This document shows positions 36,386 through 43,300 of a stretch of DNA of 64,000 nt, piece after piece (the stretch's first letter is position 1; the number at the start of each line of letters is the position of its first letter). The position numbers and the translations under genes are program-made. Source of the stretch: Vibrio profundi (GTDB lineage Bacteria > Pseudomonadota > Gammaproteobacteria > Enterobacterales > Vibrionaceae); NCBI RefSeq assembly GCF_005281835.1, contig NZ_RZIS01000001.1:848351-912350 (forward strand), given 5' to 3'. The notes beneath the pieces were generated by a model that worked only from the letters and a program-made list of their open reading frames with translations, was not told where the DNA came from and did no database searches.

Positions 36386-37017
36386 TACAGTTCTACCTCT
36401 GCTGGAGCGATAACCGAAGCGTCGTAGTTTTCCGCAAGTTTAGGTAAGTTCATTTCTGTTGCTTTCCAGCCTTTGTGAACTAATGTGCCATTGAATGGTG
36501 CGTTACCTGTAACGTTACCTGTTAGGCGAACTTCTTGTGGGTTAAAGCCTTCTGCGATAGTGATACGAGTTTCCTCGTCTTCAGTGCGAATGTGAGAAAG
36601 GCTTACATAATCGTTCAATACTTTCTGACCACCAGTGTGGATTACACGAGCAGCAGCGCCAACTTCTTCGTCAGAGAAAGAAGTTAGGTCTTCCTGTAGG
36701 AAGTCAATTAAACGCGCTTCTTGTTGCATGATAGACAGAAGTTGCATTGCAGAATCAGTAGATGCAGTAGCAAGTTTAGATTCTACTTCAACAACTTTCT
36801 CGATGACTTTTTCTACTTCAACAACTTTTTCTACTTCAACGATTTTCTCTACAGGTTTTTCTACTTCAACGATTTTTTCAACCGGTTTTTCAACAACTTT
36901 CTCGACTACTTTTGATTTACGCGATACGGCAATAAGTAGTAATAAAACGCTTGATGCAGATAAACCTGCGTGCAGCATGTCAAACGTTTGTGGGATTAGG
37001 TTTAAATCAAAGTTCAT
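36385..37017 (-). CDS. DUF2760 protein with membrane anchor and VEK-repeat stalk
   Basis: A 210-residue protein. A hydrophobic helix (about residues 14-30, LSASSVLLLLIAV) is followed by a low-complexity stalk of VEK/VEV repeats (about residues 36-80, for example VEKIVEVEKPVEKIVEVEKV), then a globular DUF2760 domain (about 85-205). The stalk should form a rigid charged helix or coiled coil that holds the domain away from the inner membrane. It is the first gene of the Hsp70 module and overlaps the next. The upstream sequence holds a sigma-32-like promoter. Confidence 0.85.
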   Translation of the reverse strand: MNFDLNLIPQTFDMLHAGLSASSVLLLLIAVSRKSKVVEKVVEKPVEKIVEVEKPVEKIVEVEKVVEVEKVIEKVVEVESKLATASTDSAMQLLSIMQQEARLIDFLQEDLTSFSDEEVGAAARVIHTGGQKVLNDYVSLSHIRTEDEETRITIAEGFNPQEVRLTGNVTGNAPFNGTLVHKGWKATEMNLPKLAENYDASVIAPAEVEL

Positions 37018-37074
37018 GGTGATTTCTCTTTAGATTGATTTAACGGTGCATTCGATATTTATTATGGAACGCAC

Positions 37075-37093
37075 GACACCAACAAAAGGTGTC
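37075..37093. promoter_or_regulatory. Hairpin in the leader of the DUF2760-Hsp70 operon
   Basis: GACACC, seven-base loop, GGTGTC, in the predicted 5' untranslated RNA between the sigma-32-like promoter and the DUF2760 start codon. Confidence 0.4.
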
Positions 37094-37107
37094 CGATTAA
37101 GCTTAAA

Positions 37108-37135
37108 ATATTGGGGGGATACTAGCATATTCAAG
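37108..37135 (-). promoter_or_regulatory. Sigma-32 (heat-shock) type promoter of the Hsp70 module
   Basis: On the minus strand CTTGAAT (37129-37135), 13-base spacer, CCCAATAT (37108-37115). This matches the RpoH consensus CTTGAAA-N13/15-CCCCATNT at 6 of 7 and 7 of 8 positions with ideal spacing, about 90 bases before the DUF2760 start. The rest of 37018-37346 holds nothing else clear apart from the leader hairpin. Confidence 0.7.
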
Positions 37136-37346
37136 GGATAACAGCTTAATTAAATGGAACGATTCAGGGCTTGAATTGGTTTGTTAGGTGAAAAAAACAG
37201 CTAAAATACGTCAAGTTTATTGATTCAAGTTATTGAGATGTTATTTCAATCGAAGATTACGAATGACGAGCGCAATCTTTAATAGAGAATGGTATTTTGT
37301 TCAGTTATCATTTTCTTGTCATCTCTAACTGAATTTGTGCTCTCTA

Positions 37347-38885
37347 ATGCCTACTACCGCACACTCCGTGACTCAATTTAATCGGCTAACTTACTCTCTT
37401 TCTACGTTCGTCATTTCGCTGATTGTGACGCTTGTTTGTATTGTTATCACTTACCAAACTCAGCGTACATCCACGTACAACAATATCGCTAATCTGGCCG
37501 AGCGCCAGGTAGAAAGCCTACGTGTGTTTATAGAAAATGACATTGCCTATATTGGTTCTGGTGCGAACTTTTTCCACGCGAGTAAGAAAGAAGACTGGAA
37601 GCAATTTGATCTGTTTGCAGAGCACACAATAGCGGGGTCGAATAGCCTAGTGGGTTTGCAGTGGATGGAGAAAGTAGAAAGTGAAAATATAGAGTCGCAT
37701 ACCGCTGAGTTACAGCGTCGATTCCCTGATTTCGAATTGTATACCGTACCTAAGGACGGACCGGTGACGAAAGGGTATATATTAGGCGATAAAGCGGCGT
37801 TCATTGCCTCTGATATTTACCCTAAAACTCCTGATAACCTTGGCCTGTTGGGCTTTTATTCTTCCCGCGAACGGTTTGATTTAGTTATTGAGAATATTCT
37901 AGAAACGCGAGAAGCGAACCTATCGGATAAAGTAAGATTGTTACAAGACGGGCATGATAAAGACACTGAAAAGTCAGGCATGTTGGTGTATCACCCGGTG
38001 TTCGATGCTGCTAATGAACATTTACTCGGCGTTGTGATTGGGGTGGTGAGAACGACTTACTATTTCGAAAATTTGATTGCTAAAACGGCGGGCGAGCAAG
38101 CATTACTGGTTCGTGTGACAGACTTAGGTTTCGATGCTGAAGACGATCCGGTCTTTTTTCAAAGTGAAGGGTTTGATGACGCTGAAGGCATGAAGATCAC
38201 CCGTACGATTGAATTACCTAATCGCAGCTGGCATGTCGATTTTAAAGTTATTAAGCCGTTAACGATGAGCAACAAGTTTGTTTTGCTAAGGGTGGCGCTT
38301 GGTGGCTTGACCATTTCTCTTATGTTGTCATATATCGTAAACCTGCAAACACGAGAGAAAGAGCGACTAGCCCAAATGCTCGATGAGCGTACTGAAGAGC
38401 TGAGGTTTTTAGTAGAGCACGATAGCTTAACCGAGCTCTATAACCGACGCGCTTTCAATATTCAGTTACCGCAATGGGTTAAAGGCAAAATGAGTTTTAG
38501 TTTGGTTGGTTTCGACATAGACAAATTTAAGGCAATCAATGACCAATATGGCCACCCAGTGGGAGACGATATGTTAAAACACGTGAGTCAACTTGTGTTA
38601 GGGCAGCTACGAACTGGCGACAAGCTGTTTCGGTTGGGTGGAGATGAATTTTGTATCTTGACGACCATCTCACAGGAAAAACAACTTGATGAATACCTCA
38701 ATACCATTGGGCGGTTAGTAGCAAGAAGTCCCTTACAATATGAAGACCAGTTTTTGTATTGCTCATTAAGTTTGGGTGGTTCAGTTTACCGAGGCGAAAG
38801 CAGTGAATCATTGTTGAAAAAGGTCGATGGTTTGCTATATCAAAGCAAAATGAATGGCCGAAATCGTGTTTCAATTGGAGCCTAA
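37347..38885 (+). CDS. CHASE-GGDEF membrane diguanylate cyclase
   Basis: A 512-residue protein. Membrane helix 1 (about residues 15-40), a periplasmic CHASE domain (about 65-280; SLVGLQWMEKVES, DIYPKTPDNLGLLGFYSS and YHPVFDAAN are CHASE-like blocks), helix 2 (about 300-322), a short coiled coil and a C-terminal GGDEF domain (LTELYNRRAFN onward). The loop is RLGGDEF and the RxxD inhibitory site is present as RTGD five residues before it. The first ATG is at 37347; the frame opens at a TTG four codons earlier. The ligand is unknown; CHASE domains often sense small organic molecules. Confidence 0.9.
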   Translation: MPTTAHSVTQFNRLTYSLSTFVISLIVTLVCIVITYQTQRTSTYNNIANLAERQVESLRVFIENDIAYIGSGANFFHASKKEDWKQFDLFAEHTIAGSNSLVGLQWMEKVESENIESHTAELQRRFPDFELYTVPKDGPVTKGYILGDKAAFIASDIYPKTPDNLGLLGFYSSRERFDLVIENILETREANLSDKVRLLQDGHDKDTEKSGMLVYHPVFDAANEHLLGVVIGVVRTTYYFENLIAKTAGEQALLVRVTDLGFDAEDDPVFFQSEGFDDAEGMKITRTIELPNRSWHVDFKVIKPLTMSNKFVLLRVALGGLTISLMLSYIVNLQTREKERLAQMLDERTEELRFLVEHDSLTELYNRRAFNIQLPQWVKGKMSFSLVGFDIDKFKAINDQYGHPVGDDMLKHVSQLVLGQLRTGDKLFRLGGDEFCILTTISQEKQLDEYLNTIGRLVARSPLQYEDQFLYCSLSLGGSVYRGESSESLLKKVDGLLYQSKMNGRNRVSIGA

Positions 38886-38974
38886 TTGAGCACTTAAACG
38901 TTCAAGAGTCGAGATCTAGCGTTGGCTCAGGTACAATTTCCCCAAAGATATTATTAGAGTGGCTAAGGCAACGT

Positions 38975-39505
38975 ATGAATCACAATCGAGTGGTGTGTTT
39001 CGATTTAGAAATGTGCTGTTGGAATGAAAATGGTGTGGGAACAACTGGCGAGATCATTGAAGTCGGTTTGGCTGAAATCGATTTAGTGAAAGGTGAAATC
39101 GTCAAGCGCGCACAATATTACGTAAAGCCAGAACGCGACGAAGTTTCTCTGTTTTGTGCAGAATTGACAGGCATTACGCCGCGAAAAATTGAGAAGCAAG
39201 GGCGCCCATTAGCATCGGTTATCCAGTCGATGATTAAAAATTTTGGTGGGCCAAATAAGATTTATGCGGCGTGGGGGCGTGATGACCTTATCTTACACAA
39301 AGAGTGTGAAGAGAAAGGGGTCGAGGCTCCGTTTTCAGAGTTCATCAATTTGGCGACCTTGTATCGAATCCAAAATAGGCTCAAAGATAAGCGTATTGGT
39401 CATAAAGCGGCACAAGAAGCCAAAGATATTGAATGGGAAGGTAGGCAGCACTCAGGTTATGTCGACGCCTATAACTTAGCTAAGCTGGCATTAACTATGC
39501 TCTAA
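38975..39505 (+). CDS. DEDDh 3'-5' exonuclease (ERI1/KapD-like)
   Basis: A 176-residue exonuclease domain protein. Exo I is FDLEMCCW, with the acidic pair DxE; Exo II has the aspartate in AAWGRDD; Exo III is HSGYVDAYN, giving the DEDDh set. The FDLEMCCW...GEIIEVGLAEI block resembles the ERI1/KapD branch that trims RNA 3' ends rather than the DnaQ proofreading branch. It stands alone, with a terminator downstream. The natural substrate is not known. Confidence 0.88.
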   Translation: MNHNRVVCFDLEMCCWNENGVGTTGEIIEVGLAEIDLVKGEIVKRAQYYVKPERDEVSLFCAELTGITPRKIEKQGRPLASVIQSMIKNFGGPNKIYAAWGRDDLILHKECEEKGVEAPFSEFINLATLYRIQNRLKDKRIGHKAAQEAKDIEWEGRQHSGYVDAYNLAKLALTML

Positions 39506-39555
39506 TCGCGTTAATAGCTAAGGCTTTCAAGAAACCAGTTTCTATGTTCAAGAAG

Positions 39556-39589
39556 ACCATCTACCTCATACGAGATAGATGGTTTTTTT
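39556..39589 (+). terminator. Terminator after the exonuclease gene
   Basis: ACCATCTA, 12-base loop, TAGATGGTTTTTTTA. Confidence 0.85.
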
Positions 39590-39659
39590 ATGCCTAAACG
39601 TTGTAAGTCGGTAAGTGGTGATTCGCTTTAAAGAAAATCGTTAGCAGGTAATAAGCGAA

Positions 39660-40190
39660 TTATCTTCCTAGCATCTTATTGAGTTTATCTCCTTTATCAA
39701 AAAAGTGATGTTTTACTGCCCCTAGAATATGTAGCAATAGTAGGATGAGAAAAGCTTTTATTAAGGAGCTATGAACGAAAAATAGAGTTGAAAATAGCTC
39801 TCTTGGAGAGTCATATTCTGGTACTAGCCAAGCGTATAATTCAAAAAGTGGTGTGTCTATTAAAGCAATGCTTAACCCTGATAGAGCAATTAATATTAAG
39901 GAGAAAGCTTGAGCCCTTTGAGTTAAAGAAGCTAATAAGCTTCTATCAGGATTTGTACTGTTTTTTGAGAACGTTCGAATGAATAGAGTAATGCTAAAAA
40001 TTAAAGCAGTTATTCCCAATGCTTGATGTATGAGTATTGTTGGAGACTTTTCCGTGAATGAGAGTATTCGATTAGATACGCCTCCTAGAATAATCGTAAG
40101 TATTATTACGCATAGTAACCCCCAATGTAAAATATCAATCGTTTTAGTGTTCAAGCTATACGGCTGGTTTTCTGATTTTTCTTTGAGCAT
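39660..40190 (-). CDS. Cytochrome b561-family inner-membrane protein
   Basis: A 176-residue four-helix membrane protein of the prokaryotic b561 type. Haem-ligand histidines are seen at His22 (ILHWGLL), near His55 (LIHQALG) and in the last helix (VHSSLIKAFLILLLLHILGA). Such proteins pass electrons from quinol to periplasmic partners or superoxide. The gene is visibly AT-rich compared with its neighbours. It is divergent from two secreted proteins; a large palindrome lies in the shared promoter region. Confidence 0.85.
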   Translation of the reverse strand: MLKEKSENQPYSLNTKTIDILHWGLLCVIILTIILGGVSNRILSFTEKSPTILIHQALGITALIFSITLFIRTFSKNSTNPDRSLLASLTQRAQAFSLILIALSGLSIALIDTPLFELYAWLVPEYDSPRELFSTLFFVHSSLIKAFLILLLLHILGAVKHHFFDKGDKLNKMLGR

Positions 40191-40261
40191 GAGGTTTTTC
40201 CAGTTGTTTGAGTGTTTTCAGTCTACCTAAACTAGTAAATAGGTATTTATTGTTGGTAAGT

Positions 40262-40304
40262 TTTTAATATTAATTAAACTCTGTGTTTTTAATTAATATT
40301 AAAA
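40262..40304. promoter_or_regulatory. 17-bp-arm perfect palindrome in a divergent promoter region
   Basis: TTTTAATATTAATTAAA (40262-40278), nine-base spacer, TTTAATTAATATTAAAA (40288-40304). It lies 72 bases from the b561 start and 70 bases from the ABM start. A cruciform, a large operator or a nucleoid-protein site are all possible. Confidence 0.65.
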
Positions 40305-40373
40305 CTAGGGCGTGATTATTGTGAGCTTGTTTCAACGTGATAAATTTCGATTACCTAAATTAAGGAGGGTAAT

Positions 40374-40730
40374 ATGAAGACAATACTGAAACTTGTTCTA
40401 TCTACAACGTTATTGAGCGTTAGTGCATGGGCTTGTGCTCAGCCGGTAATACTCATCAATACGTTTTCGGTCGCAGGAGAGAAAGAGGCTGAAACGCTTG
40501 CTTATTGGGAGGAAGCTCGAGACATCCTAGAGCAGCAGCCCGGTTATGTTTCGACGAAGTTGCACCGTTCACTTAGTACCGATGCCACGTACCGCTTTGT
40601 AAATGTGGCTGTTTGGCAAACGTCTAAGCAGTTTAAAGAGGCTATAGCGAATATGCAGGCGGTGCTACCAAAGTTAGCGTTAGAAGGTGTTTCCGCCGAT
40701 CCAAATTTATACGAAGTGATCCGAGACTAG
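40374..40730 (+). CDS. Secreted antibiotic-biosynthesis-monooxygenase (ABM) fold protein
   Basis: A 118-residue protein with a signal peptide (MKTILKLVLSTTLLSVSAWACA, cut shown only in part; cleavage near AQP) and a single ABM ferredoxin-like domain: VILINTFSVA, LAYWEEARDILEQQPGYVST, FVNVAVWQTSKQFKEAI. The family includes cofactor-free oxygenases and haem-degrading enzymes, usually cytosolic; a periplasmic form is less common. AAGGAGG precedes the ATG. The next gene follows after 15 bases. Substrate unknown. Confidence 0.8.
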   Translation: MKTILKLVLSTTLLSVSAWACAQPVILINTFSVAGEKEAETLAYWEEARDILEQQPGYVSTKLHRSLSTDATYRFVNVAVWQTSKQFKEAIANMQAVLPKLALEGVSADPNLYEVIRD

Positions 40731-40745
40731 GGAGAGATACGAATA

Positions 40746-41423
40746 ATGAAACACTTACGACTATTAATTTTAGCTTTTTTTAGTTTTTCTATTTCAATGA
40801 ATACTTACGCTGCTGCATACGGTGTGTCAGTGGCATGGAAGACGCAAGATGCTCAAGCAGTATTTGAAGTCATGCCTTACCAGAAGAAAGCCTTTGCGAA
40901 TTTAATTGATTCCGGCTTAATCCACGATATGTTTGTGATGGAAAGTCATATTGGCGAACAGTCATTTCCTATTATTAAATTTGTAATGGAAGCCGACAGT
41001 GAACAACAAGTCCGAGAAACTATAGGGAATCTTCCATTTCAGTTTAAAGAATTAGCAGAAATAACAGAAGTAAGAGAAATTGGTAATAAGTGGCTTGATA
41101 TTGATGTTGTATTTAATAACTATGCTATTGAGTTGGTTTGGAAAGAACCAGAACAAAGAATATTTGTCGATCAAGTTATTAACCAAGACCTCCAAAAAGT
41201 AGTGGATTGGAGTGCGAAAGGGATTATTACTTCTGCGTATTTGATAAATAAAGATATAACAGGTGAGGATACAGAACTTTCTATGATTCGCCCAATATAT
41301 TCGATTGCCGTACTAGCGAAAGACGAGCAGCATGCCCTGGATATCGCGAATGAATTGAATGCCGTTAAATTAGAGTTGGCAGATGTTAATATTAGTGAGC
41401 TAGGGTTTAAACTTACGTTGTAA
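40746..41423 (+). CDS. Secreted protein with two YCII/muconolactone-isomerase-like repeats
   Basis: A 225-residue protein with a signal peptide (LLILAFFSFSISMNTYAAA) and two related halves: residues 24-115 (YGVSVAWKTQDA...IDSGLIHDMFVMES) and 120-220 (YAIELVWKEPEQ...WSAKGIITSAYLIN). Both read as dimeric alpha-beta barrel folds like the muconolactone isomerase/YCII group. It follows the ABM gene closely and the ToxR-like gene follows 41 bases later. The two secreted proteins share the same general fold class, so they may act on one small molecule in the periplasm. No active-site residues could be assigned. Confidence 0.65.
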   Translation: MKHLRLLILAFFSFSISMNTYAAAYGVSVAWKTQDAQAVFEVMPYQKKAFANLIDSGLIHDMFVMESHIGEQSFPIIKFVMEADSEQQVRETIGNLPFQFKELAEITEVREIGNKWLDIDVVFNNYAIELVWKEPEQRIFVDQVINQDLQKVVDWSAKGIITSAYLINKDITGEDTELSMIRPIYSIAVLAKDEQHALDIANELNAVKLELADVNISELGFKLTL

Positions 41424-41464
41424 TAATAATCTAAATTTGATTTATATGTTATTCTAAGGCAAGT

Positions 41465-42238
41465 ATGATTTCATTATTAACTTGCCTTATGAATAACGAT
41501 AATAAATATAAAATTCAAATTACTGGCTTGTGCGTTAACACTGATAATTGCCTTGTTAGAAATGCTAAAACTCAGGAAGAAGTCTCGCTTTCTCTATCAG
41601 AGTGCCTAATTATTCAGCACTTAATTAATCACTTTCCTCAAACCGTTGAACGAGCCTACTTGCTAGAGCATTGCTGGCCGGGCAAGGTAGTGACTGGTAG
41701 CTCATTGAATGTTGCAGTAAAGAATATTCGTACTGCTCTTGAACAACTGACTTCTGAGTGCGAGATTCTTACGATTCAAAAACAGGGCTACTGCATTCGG
41801 GCAAAGGAGGTTTTGCCTACCGTTACTCATTGCTTGGCTCCATTGAGAAAGAGGGACAGCAAAACTGCATCACAGGAAGCTAACGCTAATGAGCTGACTA
41901 GTGACGTTCAAAAGTCGTCTTTTATTCAAATCAATCCTGATATTTTGTGGTTTAGTGCCGGGGTGTCCGTGAGTCTGCTCATTATCAGTGTGTTTGCTCA
42001 TTTGGCGTTTTTCATGGACTACACAAGGTATAACGGGGTGGACGTTTATCATGATGGTGTTGAGCTGAATAGCGCCTTTAAGCGTCAGCTCGATGTAACA
42101 ACCAGTACAGGCACTCAGGCGATTTACTTACATAGAATTGGCCTCGATTGTTCCAACGTTCAAACGGTCATTTTGGAACAAGGGCAGTGGCAGGAAGTCA
42201 CGAGTCAATTTGATTCAGTCTCTTGCGTTAAGGGGTAG
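41465..42238 (+). CDS. ToxR-like membrane transcription regulator (wHTH + TM + periplasmic domain)
   Basis: A 257-residue protein. Residues 15-115 are a winged helix of the OmpR/ToxR DNA-binding class (LSLSECLIIQHLINHFPQTVERAYLLEHCWPG and SLNVAVKNIRTALEQL are diagnostic). A Ser/Lys-rich linker leads to one membrane helix (about 161-184) and a periplasmic domain of only about 70 residues with two cysteines, Cys229 and Cys254, as in ToxR. No phosphoacceptor domain is present. A small membrane protein gene follows after four bases, like toxS after toxR or vtrC after vtrA. AAGG lies before the ATG; a second ATG at 41489 is possible. Confidence 0.85.
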   Translation: MISLLTCLMNNDNKYKIQITGLCVNTDNCLVRNAKTQEEVSLSLSECLIIQHLINHFPQTVERAYLLEHCWPGKVVTGSSLNVAVKNIRTALEQLTSECEILTIQKQGYCIRAKEVLPTVTHCLAPLRKRDSKTASQEANANELTSDVQKSSFIQINPDILWFSAGVSVSLLIISVFAHLAFFMDYTRYNGVDVYHDGVELNSAFKRQLDVTTSTGTQAIYLHRIGLDCSNVQTVILEQGQWQEVTSQFDSVSCVKG

Positions 42239-42242
42239 AAAG

Positions 42243-42680
42243 GTGAAACACAAATTCTGGTTTCCGATTATGTTGACGTTATTCACCATAGTAAGTACTG
42301 GGCTTGCCTCGAGCATAATGACGAAGAAGACTTATCAGTTTGGCGTGTCGTACGACCAACTCGGTTCAGAACGCGTCATGTTACGGCTTAAAAAAGGTCG
42401 GGTGAAAATGCAATATATCGCCTATGACTTGAATGGTTCGATTGTCGAAACGAAGCACTTATTCGGCGTGTTTTTGCGTTGGGGCAGTTACTACTATCTT
42501 TACCAACTTGAGCAGGAGCATGCGAAAAGCCCACAATCGTTTAATGTGAAAAACTTATTTATCCAACAAGTGGATGACAAGCACAGCGTCATGATTTCAG
42601 ATCAGCGAGGCTTGTACATCACGAAACAGGGTAACCCCATTGAGCTTAAAGGGATCCTGTATGGAAGGGCGTTGAGCTAG
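42243..42680 (+). CDS. ToxS/VtrC-like partner of the ToxR-like regulator
   Basis: A 145-residue protein with one N-terminal membrane helix (FWFPIMLTLFTIVSTGLASS) and a beta-rich periplasmic domain (YQFGVSYDQLGSERVMLRLKKGRV, shown in part). The open frame begins at 42138 inside the upstream gene; the likely start is GTG at 42243, four bases after that stop and preceded by a purine-rich GGGGTAGAAAG. Size, topology and position match ToxS and VtrC, the periplasmic partners that stabilise or complete the sensor domain of their regulators. There is little direct sequence likeness, as expected for this fast-evolving class. Confidence 0.7.
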   Translation: MKHKFWFPIMLTLFTIVSTGLASSIMTKKTYQFGVSYDQLGSERVMLRLKKGRVKMQYIAYDLNGSIVETKHLFGVFLRWGSYYYLYQLEQEHAKSPQSFNVKNLFIQQVDDKHSVMISDQRGLYITKQGNPIELKGILYGRALS

Positions 42681-42721
42681 CGGTTATATATTTATATGTC
42701 CGTTTGTTGGGCTAGAGTGGT

Positions 42722-43171
42722 CTACTTGTCGCCAATCACATTGAGCTTACTCCGAATAAACTCACTGTGATTGACATAAAGAAGCTCAGCCGCTTTACGA
42801 ATTACTGAATCTTCAAGTGGGTCAATCTCACCATCCGCATGAGCCACTTCCCACATTCCTTCAACTAACTGAATGCGTACTTCGTGTGAAAGCTCACGCA
42901 GTTGCGACGTGAAATCATACAAAGAAGCTGACTGTTGTACTTGTTGCTCGGCTTGCTCTAGTAGTTGAACCGCGGCTTCATTATCTAAATTAAGTAGACG
43001 CTCCACTAGATGTTGCTTGGCTTCCTTTTCTTGCTGGTTGATTTGGTTATCCGCACCAGCGACTTCGCAAAGTAAGCATGCGATGGCTAGGTTTGGCGAT
43101 ATGGTTGGAGATTGCCCCAGATCGTTGCCATCAATCAGTTGTTTGAAAAGTGAAGTTATTGAATTAAACAT
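42722..43171 (-). CDS. TerB-family (tellurite-resistance-like) cytosolic protein
   Basis: A 149-residue all-helical protein with the TerB pattern of acidic metal-binding turns: LLCEVAGADNQINQQEKE in the first half and MWEVAHADGEIDPLEDSVI in the second. TerB-domain proteins bind calcium and occur in stress and membrane-associated complexes; the name does not prove tellurite resistance. The ATG at 43171 has GGAG six bases upstream (an in-frame TTG at 43183 overlaps this site). No other ter genes are nearby. Confidence 0.82.
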   Translation of the reverse strand: MFNSITSLFKQLIDGNDLGQSPTISPNLAIACLLCEVAGADNQINQQEKEAKQHLVERLLNLDNEAAVQLLEQAEQQVQQSASLYDFTSQLRELSHEVRIQLVEGMWEVAHADGEIDPLEDSVIRKAAELLYVNHSEFIRSKLNVIGDK

Positions 43172-43272
43172 GTAGCGCTCCAAAAGATAGACATACTTTA
43201 ACTATTAGGGTGTGTGGGCTATATGACAAGTCACTTTACGGAAACTTTACATTGCAATACTGCTATTAGTGC

Positions 43273-43292
43273 GCCCTCAAGTTGATGAGGGC
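43273..43292. terminator. Hairpin after the PhoD-like gene
   Basis: GCCCTCA, six-base loop, TGAGGGC, lying just below the stop of the minus-strand phosphatase gene. No clear T tract on the minus strand, so weak evidence for termination. Confidence 0.45.
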
Positions 43293-43300
43293 ACGTAGCT

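Noticed and set aside
36635..37033. 132-codon plus-strand frame rich in Ser/Thr/Phe
   Set aside because: It is the antisense reading of the VEK repeat in the DUF2760 gene; repetitive codons keep the opposite strand open.
42138..42242. Upstream extension of the ToxS-like frame inside the ToxR-like gene
   Set aside because: It would overlap the regulator by 101 bases and add a basic tail before the membrane helix; the GTG at 42243 with a purine-rich ribosome site is simpler.
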